A stretch of DNA of 64,000 nucleotides from Salvator merianae (Eukaryota > Chordata > Lepidosauria > Squamata > Teiidae). Below are positions 11,686-22,195 of the stretch, one piece after another. The notes under the pieces are model-generated. The model made no database searches and was not told where the DNA came from. It worked only from the letters and a program-made list of their open reading frames with translations. Numbering within the stretch: the stretch's first letter is position 1; every line of letters starts with the position of its first letter. The stretch spans positions 12,612,478 to 12,676,477 of the forward strand of contig QVOM02000021.1 in assembly GCA_003586115.2 (NCBI GenBank). The letters run 5' to 3'. The position numbers were made by a program, and so were the translations under genes.

Positions 11686-12348
11686 ATTTTATTTATTTAT
11701 TTGTATTTTTATCGTGTGCTGTATCTGAAGGTCTTAGGCAGGTTTCAACAGTAAAAACAAGTTTTAAAAACACCACTAAAAACAAACACAGTCCCTAAAA
11801 ATGGGGAGGGGAATCTGTTTCTTCAATCAAAGGACAGGGTAAATAGGTGTGTCTTTGCCAATCTTCTAAATACATATAAAGAAGATGCCTGGTGTACCTC
11901 AGTGGGGAGACTGTTCCATAATCTAGGGGCTACCACCAAAAAGACCCTATCCCAAGTACCCACCCCTTTAGCTACTGAAGGTTCTCCAGGAGGGCATCAT
12001 GAGCAGGTCAATATGGGAGAAGGCGTTTCTTCAGATATTAGGGCCATTTAGGGCTTTATAGGTCAAAATAATCGGTAGCAAATTGGCAGCCAGTGCAGCT
12101 CTTTTAAGATTGGTGTGATGTGCATCCTACCAGCAGTACCAGTTAGCAGTCTCACTGCTGCATTCTGTACTAACTTAGCTTTTGAATCTTCTTCAAGGAC
12201 AGCCCCACAAAGAGTGCATCACAATAGTCCAATCTGGAAGTTCCCAGAGCATGGATTACTGTGGCCAGATCATCTCTGTCCAGAATGTGCAAGAGCTGGC
12301 AAACCAACCATAGCTATAAGTAGGCACTCTTGGACACAGCCTGCATCT

Positions 12349-12356
12349 TGGCCACC
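12349..12356 (+). repeat. Left 8-bp target duplication of hAT insert
   Basis: TGGCCACC immediately before the insert; an identical octamer follows the insert at 12577-12584. Eight bases is the hAT signature length. Confidence 0.9.
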
Positions 12357-12576
12357 CAGTGGCATAGGAAGCGGGGGGCGGGTCGCCCCGGGCAGTGAGT
12401 TGTGCCGGGTGGCCCATGCAGCCAGGTCCTTTTCTGCCCACCCGTTTTGCCCATTTTTCTGCCCGTTTTGCCGCCCGGGGCGGCAGCAGGGGGAGGAGGC
12501 TGCAGGGCAGGGCCCTCGCTCGCGCTCCTCTGCCGCCGCTTTGCCCCGGGCAGCAAAACTTTTAGCTACGCCGCTG
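12357..12576. mobile_element. Non-autonomous hAT element
   Basis: A 220-bp GC-rich element nested in the L2 copy. Ends are inverted: CAGTGGCATAGGAAG and, reversed from the right end, CAGCGGCGTAGCTAAAAG; both carry the CAGNGGCRTAG start typical of one large vertebrate hAT group. It is flanked by identical TGGCCACC octamers. The inside has blocks of GCCCCGGGCAG in both orientations and no transposase. GC content and many remaining CpGs contrast with the AT-rich surroundings, which suggests later arrival than the host LINE. Confidence 0.9.
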
Positions 12577-12584
12577 TGGCCACC
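12577..12584 (+). repeat. Right 8-bp target duplication of hAT insert
   Basis: TGGCCACC, identical to 12349-12356. The L2 sequence resumes here. Confidence 0.9.
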
Positions 12585-13074
12585 GCCTCCACAAGCCTCC
12601 ACAAGTTTCATTGCAGAGTCCAAGAGCACCATCAGATTTCACATCTATCCCTTCCAGGGCAATATAGCCCCACTGAGAACAGGATGCCTCCCTACTTCAC
12701 AGACCCGAGACCCTCTGACACCCAGCCTCTCTGTCTTGCTTGGATTCAGCTCATTACTGCCTCCAAGCATCTGTCAAGCACTTCAGCCACCTCTCCTGAT
12801 TCAGATGGCATGGAGAGATAGAGCTGGGTGTTGTCTGCATATTGATGACACCTCATTCTACCTCTCCTGATGGCATATCTCAGCAGCCTACTTAATCAAA
12901 TTCTAAACTCTATGCACAGTGAAATGTTATACTGAATTCAGCTATTCCTTTGATAGGTTGCTTGTAATATTTTCTTGTATGCCTATTACTTTTTAATTGA
13001 GATTGGCCAATAATTCATGCTCCCCAGCTATAAGATGTTTTCTATGCTACAAACCCCCATCAAGTCATTTTAGG

Positions 13075-13310
13075 TAATTTATTTTATCTGTTTTTATAGT
13101 TATTTTATTGTTACCCATCCTGAGACCTTTGAGTATAGGATGGAATCAGGCTTGCCAAAAGCTGTAGAACATCTGCCAAACATCAGATACACCTGGGTTT
13201 TTTTCCCCCAGCTTTTTCTATGGCTAGGTTAACTGGTTTGACAGTTTCAGTGGCCAGTCTGCAGGGGCTAGAAATAGAAATGAATGAATGAATGAATAAA
13301 TAAATAAAGG
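13075..13310 (+). mobile_element. L2-like LINE 3' tail, interrupted
   Basis: Plus-strand 3' end: GTTACCCATCCTGAGACCTTT (13110-13130, cf. the GTAACCCGCCCTGAGACC block of the other copies) and the terminal AATGAATGAATAAATAAATA at 13277-13305. Between them, about 13146-13262 does not fit the family and is probably an unidentified insertion. No coding part. Confidence 0.6.
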
Positions 13311-14049
13311 CTGGTCACATAGGAGAAAGCTTGCAAGAACTTCTGAGATTTCAGCAAGGCACAGAACCAACTCTGCACTGGCTGCAAAAATTCAGAGTGA
13401 GGGAATTCCTGTACTATCTGTTTTGGTAGTCATTTACACAGGTCAAATGCTGTTCTCTAGAAGATATTGCCAAATGTTAAAAGTATCTTTAATAATAGCA
13501 GCTTTTGTTTCTCAGTTAAGCTCCTCTGCGTTTAGCTGTCACAAATAATACTTTTATTCCAGGCCACATCAGGATTCTGGAACATGAACATGAACATGAA
13601 CACAGTCTTCAGAGTTCTGTCCGCTAGAATAATGTTCTACTCCAGAGAAGGGAGACCAAGGGAATAATAAGTTCATGGCAAACTGGAATAAACCCATGAT
13701 AATGTTCCACCAATTTCAGAAAACCATTGGCCTAGTCTAACTTTAGGCCTAACTGGAAGATTTAGTGAGGAAGGCCATGTTAGTAGCATGTATCCTATTC
13801 TTTTAGTTATATGAGCAATTCAGTATATAAAAGGTTAAGACAGTATAAGAAAATTCGTCACTGCTTTGCTTGCCATAACTGCTTGCCTTGGATGTTGCAG
13901 TGTGGCTGCTCACTAGAGTTTGGCCCATGCATGGGATATGCATTCAATACATACTGACATGGGTTTAGAACCTTTGCTTAAGAACTTTTGGTTCTTAAGG
14001 GTCAAAAGTGCTTTATTTTCTGTATTTGCTGTACCTGGAAGGGACAGAC
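13311..14049. other. Unassigned sequence
   Basis: No frame of 60 codons from 12871 to 14263. A short GAACAT triplication at 13580-13600 is the only internal repetition. Confidence 0.45.
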
Positions 14050-14575
14050 TGGTTTAATCCTGTATGACCAGACCAAGAGTAGCTGCATAATTGTTTTGGG
14101 CACATAGCATCTTATTAGTGGTTGACACATAGGTAACATAGTTGATCCTACATATCCTTCAACCTCAAATGATGTATTTTCTTGGCATCTCCCACACTTG
14201 GCAAGGGAAGTGGATTGAGATATGGGGGGAACACGAAAGGCTCTTAGAGGATGAGGAAGACACTTGAGTGAACAAATAAGTATAATTAATCCCCAGGGTC
14301 TCTATAAAAAGGGGACCCTGAACTCAGTCCCTTTGGACCTCAGCTCAAGCCATTCAGAGATGCCAAACATTTTGGCCAAGGGGTTGAACTTGCTGTTGTA
14401 CTGGGGTCCCCAACTAGCGAAAAGCGCAGGGGTTGTATGTATCCTTTGCTTGTTACCTAAACTGTTGCCTCGTATTAAATCAAGTTACTTCTTTCATTTT
14501 ATTGCTGCGCTTATCTTATCAACTTGCTATTTGTTATAAATAGAACTTCTTTCATCCAAAAAGGTACCTGCTTGC
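14050..14575 (+). mobile_element. Possible solitary LTR (retrovirus-like)
   Basis: Looks like a U3-R-U5 arrangement: a TATA-type box TCTATAAAAAGGGGA at 14301-14315, a GC-richer stretch starting CCTGAACTCAGTCC after it, then GTATTAAATCAAG at about 14470 as a possible poly-A signal 160 bp downstream, followed by a T-rich stretch. No paired LTR, primer-binding site or coding region was found, and the TG...CA ends and target duplication could not be fixed, so boundaries are guesses. The 91-codon frame across it (14264-14539) has no recognised motif. Confidence 0.35.
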
Positions 14576-15119
14576 CCATTGCCTTGTATCAAAAGGAACT
14601 ACAGCAGCTGCTATCAGAACACCTGACATTTCCAAAATATGGTTTGCAGGTCCAAAAGGGTCTGTACTGACATTCTACTAAAATCACAGTATTCCACACC
14701 ATTTGTTGATCTTACTGGAGCTGCCTCACCTTCAGCTGTGCCTATCAAGAGTCAATACAGGTAGCCATCCGATATTCAGTATAGCATCAGAACTGCTCAT
14801 AGAAAATTCTGCCTGAAGTTGTGGTTCCTCGTTCCTTCATAGCTGTCACACCAAGAGAAGCAAAATTCTGTCATTGCCTTGGTCCTGGTGGAGAGACTGT
14901 GAAAGTTGTGCACCGTCCCTTTGTATCCTATTCTTGTTATAAGGGCAAAAAGGGCAGAAAGTGAATGCTAAATCATATAAATACAAGGTTCTGGATGGCA
15001 TGGGAGGAGAAAAATCACATGGGTGTGCACAATCATGCAGTAGAAAACCATATGATGTGAAGACAACTGTATTTATGGTGGCCTCAAACAGTATAAGACT
15101 ATAAAGCTCGGCACTAGGA
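14576..15119. other. Unassigned; possibly decayed LINE
   Basis: No clear motif. It lies downstream, on the minus strand, of the L2 remnant below and could be its eroded C-terminal part. Confidence 0.35.
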
Positions 15120-16500
15120 CTTTGAACAAGGTCTATAATGAGCAGCTAATGCAGATCAACAAGGGCTGCTGTTACATGTATAGTCCTACCTTTAAGTTTT
15201 CATGGGTAGCCTTTCCACTGTTTCCTGAAATTAATTCCAGTCTCCAAATCAGTTTCAAGCTACTTCAATTTTTTCACCTCATCCAGTCTGTTGCCATGGC
15301 CAGACATTGTATGCACCAATCCCCTGTCTAGGCAAGGATCTAGGAGAAATATTACTGCACACATCCAAGCACATCTTGTTCACATCTTTGGCCTCCATCA
15401 ACTGAAAGCCATCCATCAAAACCTGACAAGACCATGTTCCATAAACCTCTAAGCATCTTGTATTAATTACAGAGTCAAGTACTTGGTGAGTGACCATAGC
15501 TCAGTTGTAGAAGCGGCCACTGCTCCAATCCTTGTAATTTTCCTACAAAAAGGCATGTCTAACCAGATCTGTACCCTTCCCAAGGAAACAGCATGGATGC
15601 ATCCATGCAATCACCCCTTTCTTGTTTTGACAGTAGCCAAAGTTTTCTTCCTGGCACTGGTGAATGCAAACAAGTTTATGCTCATAGACTAGCATCTTGT
15701 AAACAGATTACACAGGATCTTTTAAAGGGCTCAGTTACATCTTTGGATCCAGTTCACAAAAGACTGTGAATGACTGACTGCTCGATGTGATAACCATGCA
15801 CTAGAGAAGGAAAACAAATCCTTGTTTATTGCCTTCATTGTCACACAGTAGGGACAAGAATGCACACATTCCTGTGCCAGGTGGTTTCCATCAGATTATT
15901 TCCTGCACTTTGTGTTCTAATCACCTTCCTATCTGTTTAAAAGTCTTAAGGCCCACACCAAACCACAGAGCTGAACAGCCTGTTAAGAGGGAATCTCTTG
16001 GAGAGGTTTTGCCTACCACCTGAGTCATTTCCTTATTCCAAAGGCTGGCCAGACTTGCAACAGAAGCACCAACCATATCAGCAGGAAACTCCCCCCAAGC
16101 CTTTTGTAATCCACCTGGCTCTGCTAGTTTCTTGAAGATAGAGATGACCCCATGATCTTAAATCTCACTAAGCAGCTAGCAGAAGAAAAACCTTTCACCT
16201 AGGGCAACTTTCCTCCTCAGAGTTGATAATATCAGATCCAGGGTATGTCCCGCCATGTGCTTTGGGCCGACTGTGTATTGAAACAGCCCCACGGTTGTCA
16301 TGGCTACCATGAAGCCCAAACCCACTTCAGAATTTGCTGCCTCACCATGGTTGTTGAAGTCATCTAGGGCTAAACGTCTAAGCAGTTCTACATGATTTAC
16401 AATACCTTTTCTGTCAGCTCAAGTAAAAAGACCATCAAGCAGAATTCCAGGGGTGTAATTAAGCTGAACTTGACTCCTAACAAAAAAAGCGATGAGGACT
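15120..16500 (-). mobile_element. Decayed L2-like LINE with endonuclease remnant
   Basis: The minus strand at about 16205-16420 encodes a broken but recognisable apurinic-endonuclease-type domain: LDDFNNHGEAANSEVG (cf. LGDFN) followed by VGPKHMAGHTLDLI, the GPTHxxGHTLDL motif of L2/CR1 endonucleases. Further down (15900-16020) CSALWFGVGLKTFKQIGR fits the ORF2 linker motif 'WFTPELRxxKRxxRRLE'. At 15140-15165 ALVDLH-stop-LL fits the degenerate 'LHWLPV' motif of the C-terminal region. Motif order agrees with L2 ORF2, but the middle (15230-15690) cannot be aligned by eye. Confidence 0.6.
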
Positions 16501-18758
16501 GAAACAAAAAATACGCAGACTGAAGAAATAAATCAGCACCAAGATTATTTGAACCAAACTGGATGTGTCTGCTTCAGCTGGCCAGCTGTAGTGGTTTTAG
16601 GGTTCCGCTGGTTATCAGCCTCTGGCAAAAAATGTCTTACTATAAGCACAGCTCCCATCAGGTAAGTACATTAAGGCTGGGCATAACTAGAATGATTAGA
16701 ATGATCCTTGGTCCAGTAGAGGTCAGGGTGGGACCCAGACCCATCTCGTTCTGGCCCTGAGGATCAGGAAAAAGTGCACAAAAAGAGGGGTGGGAAATCC
16801 CACTCTTTACACACAGCACCAGAGAAAATGTCCCCAGGTTGGGTCTGGCATGTGGCACCAACCTGAGGATGCTTTAGAAGAGGAGAATTTCACCCACTCT
16901 GCAGCGAGGGGCATCTGAGTACGGTAGCCTGCAGCTAAGAGAGGGGGCACTATGGCCAACCATTTTCAAGCCAGTCAGAGAAAAGGCCATCTACCTCAAG
17001 CACATTCTAGCTTTGGATTATTCCTAGTAGGGTGTCTTGGAGCAAAGATGTTATTATGAAAGACTGACACTATCATTTCCCTTTCTGTCTTTCAGATCTA
17101 ATGTTCAAGAGAAGCACCTGCAGGAGAAGGACAATGTTGCTTCTTTATTGTTCTCTCAGAATTCAACCATATATAGAAGGATGACCTCCTCTTTCAAGAT
17201 CAGGGTTTATATCAAAAACATTTAATTGCAGGGCAGTCTGGCATTAAGAAATATGGAGATCAAAGAGGTAACTGAGATAACAAAAATCTCGCCCATCTTC
17301 ATGCTTCTTAGGGTTTAAATTCCAGTGTGCAAGAAGAAGTGAGGACAGACAAGCAACCAGATGTCTGGAGTGCAGAGCTATTGCATGAAATGAAAGCTTC
17401 GCCTTCTGACAAGGTATTTTGGGTCACTTTGAAGGGGAGACCCAGCAGCTTCCATAGGTTTGCTGAATACAACAGGGAATTTGTTATGTTACAATAAAAA
17501 TACTATGAGAAATCCTCAAAGAATGAATATGATTTGAAGAGGAAGCTGGGGGAAACCGTATTTTTTAAAAAATTATTACATTAAATTGATTTTTAAAATT
17601 ATAGTATTATGTTGAATGGATACATACCATCATAGTTTTACCACTAGATGGCAATATTGTTCATTTCTAAGCCTTTATATGCTGTCCCTGCTCTGCAGAT
17701 TCAGGTCTGCTTCTGCCCAAACAGCCTAATGACTATTTTATATCTTTGCCTGTAACTGCACTCTCTGTTACTCTCTACAATCTTGAGACACAAAAATAAG
17801 GAGGCTTTCTTTTAAAACTAACTTTGTAAAGAAGCACAACTTGGATAATGAGTGCTTTGCAAACGCAAGCTGCTGCAGATGATGGAGAATTGGCACATGT
17901 ACACGTGTTGAGCTTAGATAAAGCTTTTAAAAAAATTATTATTAATAATAATTTTTTATTATTATCATACAGCTTCACCACTAATGAAGCTACCTGCTGT
18001 TTGTGATGACCTGTGACATGGTAGCTTTCTCTCATGGCTCCAGATACCTGCATCAGATTGGACTGCTACAGAGCTCCCCTCAATGTTTCACATAATGCCT
18101 TCTCCCATGGGACACCATATCCTTCTTAAGCACTAGTTTGTGATCAGATAGGGCTTTTTAAAGTTGCCCCTTTAAAAAAAACATCCCATCCCAGAGGCCT
18201 TCAAAACAAAAGCCTTACAAACAGTTGTCTGAATGTATGTCTGAAAATCCACCTTATTTGCCACACTGTAGCCTAAATTTGCATCCAAGTCAGGCAACAT
18301 CTACCCTGATTACAAGTGCTACCTACTGATTTGTCACTCAGTGGGAAACTCTGCCTTTTTACTTATGTAGTTGCCTGCCCAACCCAGCTTAAGGAAAAGA
18401 TGCCTTCAGAGTTATGAAATCCCAAATGTTAAAAAGGTGAGTTTTCTCAGACTTCAAGATGAGGTAAAGCGAATGCAGGGAAGATGTCTATCATTATAGA
18501 TTCAAATTTGCCCAGAGGGCAACTCTTTAAGTGTATCTGATCACACCATAGGAGTATCCTTTTAGATTAGACCAACCCTAACAGCCAAAGGTACCTGTAA
18601 TAAAGCCAAAAGAAGACATTGTAGAATTGAATAAATCCTGACCAGTGTAGACAGTTCAGTCAACAAGACAGAAGGTGCAAAAGAAAAGATGTGGGAGGGT
18701 TAACGTTTTTCTAACAATTGTGAATGCAAAAGCACTTCTCCGGTATGCTCTTCAGCTA
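16501..18758. other. Unassigned sequence
   Basis: Mostly AT-rich. Holds an (ATT/TAA)-rich run at 17927-17967 and a 92-codon minus frame (17775-18053) that crosses that run and has no domain. No LINE or MITE ends seen. Confidence 0.4.
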
Positions 18759-18919
18759 GGGTTACCATATGGAAAAGATAACAAGGCTTCCATCACTTTA
18801 CAAGTTGCATAGAATAGGAAATTTAAGCAGGGGTTGCTTGTAATGCAAGCAGTACCTGCTGAAATATCCTCTCCCGATTTAGGCACAGGAGTCCAGCCTT
18901 CTTTTTCATATGGTAATCC
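18759..18919. mobile_element. MITE with CCATATGG ends, copy 1
   Basis: Starts GGGTTACCATATGGAAAA and ends TTTTTCATATGGTAATCC; the ends pair as inverted repeats. TA flanks both sides (18757-18758, 18920-18921), as expected of Tc1/mariner-type insertion. 161 bp, non-coding. A second copy is at 29958-30135. Confidence 0.65.
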
Positions 18920-19489
18920 TACTCCAGCAGCACCTCTGAAATGGAAGTCAATTATAGCTGCTGCTCATTGAAGTTTGTGGTTTTTTCATTAGCACCAAAA
19001 CATTTGAAATATGGAGAATAAAACATGAAAAGTTCTATATAAGTGTAGGATGCTAGATGGAAAATAGGCAACACTCTGTACATTTAATCGGTATGTAGAA
19101 GAGGAAGTTTCACAGGTGTAGCTTGCAATGCAGGACACACCAACAGAAAGGATACTTTCTACAATGCTATTGAAGATGCAAGAGTCCCTTTTTTCCCATT
19201 CTATTGAAATGAAAGATAAGGACATAAGGAATGTGCTGCTGTATTAATGAGTGGCTCAGCAGCCTGTTCTTTTGGTGGATAACCACTTGCAAATGAACTA
19301 CCACCATCCCAGCAGGACCTGAGAACAAAATTTGCCCTGCTCACACTCACCCAGCAGGTGTCTTTAGAGGCACACCAGAGTTGGTGACTCAGCCATCGGG
19401 ACTAATAGCCATTGACAGCCCTTCCATTAATTTGTTCAAATCTTTTTTAAGCCATTCAGGCTTAAATGATAGTGTTTTTCACTCACATT
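18920..19489. other. Unassigned sequence
   Basis: One 78-codon minus frame (18989-19225) without motif; no repeat ends. Confidence 0.4.
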
Positions 19490-19750
19490 AGTGTATTCTA
19501 CAATTTAATTCTGCATTGTGGGAAGAAATATTTCCTTTTGTCTGTCCTGATTCTTCCAAGATTCGGCTTCAATGGATGACCTCTGGTTGTGATATTTTGG
19601 GGAAAGGGAGGAGAGCAAACTCTTATTTGTTCTGTCCAAACTACACATAATTTTATACATTTCTATCATGTCCTCTCTTATTAATCTCCTTTTTAAACCG
19701 AAAATCCCCAAACATTGCAACTTTTCTTTCTAGGAAAGTTTCTCTAGCAG
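19490..19750 (-). mobile_element. CR1/L2-clade LINE, ORF2 C-terminal fragment
   Basis: The minus strand encodes QCLGIFGLKRRLIREDMIEM followed by a region ending ESWKNQDRQKEIFLPTMQN. It aligns by eye with the 7.9-8.7 kb CR1 frame (MFSLQKRRLRGDMIAVF ... LDIRKNFLTVRAISHWN), but it is a different, older family. Only about 75 codons remain. Confidence 0.65.
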
Positions 19751-19756
19751 TTTAGT

Positions 19757-19990
19757 TGCAGGGTGCCCTCCTCTAACGCAAGGGTTCCATTCCAAGAAAA
19801 CATCACTTATGAAGACCTCCCATTAGATGAATATATTTCAGTGTAAATATGCGAGTTAGGCAACTACAGCAAAAAATCTCCATTGACTTACATTGTGGTC
19901 AGTTAGCTCTATTCAAACTTGCATTGATTTGAATGGGGAAAGGTTCCCAATGCAAGTCAGTGAAGGAAAGGAACTTGCATTGAAAGGGGC
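19757..19990. mobile_element. Tigger/pogo-like terminal region
   Basis: GCAGGGTGCCCTCCTCTAAC followed by GCAAGGGTTCCATTCCAAG resembles the ends of pogo/Tigger elements, which often carry 'CCTCGCTTAACGCGAGGGTTCC'. Transposase remnant of that superfamily lies 1.2 kb away on the minus strand, which supports the call. The matching opposite end was not found. Confidence 0.4.
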
Positions 19991-20059
19991 ACAGCACAGC
20001 TGCCCCAAAGAACATCTATCATGGGGGTAATGCCAGAGCACAGAGATGCAATGCCTGAA

Positions 20060-20460
20060 ACCTCCACCACACAGGTGCCAGTTCAGACGCCCCCACTTAA
20101 GCAAAGTCTTTTAGAGACTGCAATGCAAAACTCAGAGATGACTGCCAAGTTGCCACCCTTGCACCAAGACAAGGGTTTTACACAGACTGCAATGTTAAAT
20201 ACAGTGATGTCACATGAGAAGTTACACGTGGAATGCTTACCTGCAACATCCACAAAAGGATTTCTCACATTCTGCAGTGCTGAAAAAACACAGATGCCAG
20301 CTACTCCCACACCAGCACAGCCTTTTTACAGAATGCAATAGTGAAATGTCAGCACGCACACACACACCATTTCCAATATTCTGATGCCAGACAAGATGCT
20401 TACCTACTCCCACACATCCTGGACAAGAGTTCAGTGCCAAAACACAGTAGGAAAAACACC
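20060..20460. repeat. Degenerate tandem repeat (about 60-85 bp units)
   Basis: At least four diverged units share a core like 'CCTGCAACATCCACAAAAGG ... CTGCARTG': ACTGCAATG or a variant recurs near 20117, 20189, 20270 and 20334. It lies inside the suspected Tigger-like element. Frames of about 106 codons on both strands follow the repeat and are not independent evidence of coding. Confidence 0.55.
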
Positions 20461-20814
20461 ATCTCCTACATCTGATATCTTCTCGCACAGGGCATGCACA
20501 CAGGGCATGGTTGGAGAGCCCTAGCACTCCAAGACAGGAGATTTCCCATGGCAACATAGATAGAGGCTCTTAATGTAATTTAGTTTTGCAGATAGGGGCA
20601 GCACATGGAGCAAGGAGAACCAGAGAGTCGTCAGGAACCTTGGAGGGTGCAGACCATGTATGTTTGGGCCTGGGTGCTGAGGAAGGACTTGGAGAAAAGA
20701 GCATCACCACCAAAGAGTTTCAGGAGTGCCTTTTTTTAGACTTGAGGGAAGCACACTATAGAGCAGTTGGACCAGGAACTAGGAAGAAGACCCTTTTCCA
20801 GCCAGGGAGGCGAG

Positions 20815-20960
20815 CAGATGATGCAATAGAGACTTATCTTGCAGCCAGAGGCAGCACCCAGATCAGGGACTTGGCAGAAAAGCCTTCTTTCAGCCAAGAA
20901 GAAAAGGAGAGGACCTGGCAGAGACTTGTCTTGCAGCCAGAGAGAGTACATGGACCTGAA
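20815..20960. repeat. Two-unit tandem repeat, 91-bp period
   Basis: GAGACTTATCTTGCAGCCAG at 20829 and GAGACTTGTCTTGCAGCCAG at 20920, with similar CAGCCARGRAGRMRA blocks between. A 127-codon plus frame (20586-20969) and two minus frames cross it; none has a known domain. Confidence 0.6.
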
Positions 20961-21154
20961 ATTCTGTAGCTGGGGCTTTTTGGTGGTGGAGCATACACTT
21001 TTAACAGCAACAGAGGGTATTTACAATATCTCCTCCTTCCCCTCTGAGATTGTTGCAAGTGAAGGATGCTCTTCCAGCTACACCACTGTGCATTTCAGCT
21101 CCACAGATCTGAGAAAGGCATATAGCACAGGCAGCAGGACTTTTTGTCACAGGA

Positions 21155-21690
21155 GGTCCAAAACATGACCATGCAGCACAACGATCTGCTTCAGCACCTT
21201 GGGAAGCTTGAAAAACTGCTTCTGCATCCACTGAAGCAATCTCCCCCAACTTCACATTATGGACATCAGAACATTTTTCGAACTTCCTAGGTCAGTCGTG
21301 GCAGGTCTGGAAGCGGCTTGGATTTTCCTCTTTGGAGCTTTGAATGAAGTGGTTGAAGATCCACTTTGCTTTGCTGCAGATCATCTGCATAGTCAAGAGC
21401 ATCTTCTTCTGTGCCTGGTTCTCCAACTAGATGGTCATAGCCTTTCCCATCCTCCTCATCAGACTTGAAATATGGCCACACTTGCACAAATGGCACCTTG
21501 ATTTTTGTTTTTGATGGTTTAGATAATGAACTCCCTGACCATAAAAACTCTTCCCATGACAGTGGACCATCTTCCTGCTTTCAGTTGGTCTAGGACTTTG
21601 ATTTTGTCCTCAAGGGACAGGGTGATCTTCCTCCTCCTCCTTGCCTTTGCGTTGCTACTTTGCTGCCAACATGCTTTGGAGCCATCTTTG
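21155..21690 (-). pseudogene. Tigger/pogo-like transposase, N-terminal remnant
   Basis: Minus strand. A possible start codon at 21685 begins MAPKHVGSK; the frame then shifts and continues as ITLSLEDKIKVLDQLKAGR (about 21575-21650), the CENP-B/pogo N-terminal helix-turn-helix used to bind the element's ends. Further on, past more breaks, FEKCSDVHNVKLGEIASVD (about 21230-21290) matches the second, Tc5-type DNA-binding helix region ('FxxRxxLHNVKLxGEAAS'). The DDE catalytic domain is absent. Several frameshifts and a stop after the first domain mean it is dead. It belongs to the domesticated-CENP-B relative group, but the break pattern argues against a host gene. Confidence 0.75.
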
Positions 21691-21729
21691 ACAGCCCCCA
21701 AAACCCCTTCTGCAGCAAAAAGCAGTTTT

Positions 21730-22195
21730 TGAAAAAATACTGTACACAGCAAAAAAATGTGTGCACAAAAAAGACACATCTGGATGCACTCCCCAAAGCA
21801 CAATGCAGATGCACACACAAAAAGCATTCTGCACTTACTTAGGAACGCAGTCATTCAGTCACCAAGCAGAGCACAGATACACAAAAGCCCACAAGCAAAA
21901 GTACATAAATGCATACAAAACCACTCAAAATTCACCAAAACACATGTACTAATGACTCAGTGCACTCCACATACACACACATCCTCACTCAAAAGCACAC
22001 TAAGCTATTCAAATCCCAGTCAAAACTCACCCAAACTACTCACAGAGCACTCAAAACTCAGCAAAGCACACCTACCAATGACCCACTCCACACACAGTCC
22101 ATGCTCAGAAACATTCAGAAGCACACAAAGGCACTCAAGCTCACTCAAAATCTAGCTAAAACTCACCAAAACACACAAAGCCACACTCACAAGTT
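21730..22195 (+). repeat. G-poor A/C-rich degenerate repeat tract
   Basis: About 465 bp of plus strand with very few G residues, built of loose CACTCAAAA, ACTCACCAAAAC and CACACA motifs. It starts within about 50 bp of the transposase start codon. Three plus frames (up to 132 codons) are open only because A/C-rich DNA lacks stop codons, and they encode Ser/Thr/His/Lys-rich low-complexity peptides. Confidence 0.75.

Larger units (their letters stand above)
11686..12895 (-). mobile_element. L2-like LINE, RT to 3' end, interrupted by a hAT element
   Basis: On the minus strand the order is reverse-transcriptase palm, thumb, C-terminus and 3' tail. At about 12815-12855 the frame gives HQYADNTQLYLSM, the catalytic FADD/YADD box with the second aspartate replaced by asparagine. 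At about 11895-11950 it gives VFLVVAPRLWNSLPTEV, the ORF2 C-terminus. A TAAATAAATA-type tail lies at 11686-11710. A 220-bp hAT element (12357-12576) splits the copy. Removing that insert the fragment is about 0.99 kb. Many frameshifts; non-functional even apart from the catalytic change. Confidence 0.85.

Noticed and set aside
12115..12870. 251-codon plus-strand frame, the longest in the window
   Set aside because: It is the antisense of the L2 LINE plus the GC-rich hAT insert; the sense signal (YADN, APRLWNSLP) is on the minus strand.
15490..15560. TAGCTCAGTTGTAGAAGC as a tRNA gene or SINE head
   Set aside because: A-box-like only; no B box at the right distance and the region fits a decayed LINE better.
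21155..21690. Domesticated CENP-B/TIGD-type host gene
   Set aside because: Frameshifts and stops break the protein and the DDE domain is missing; a dead transposon explains it.
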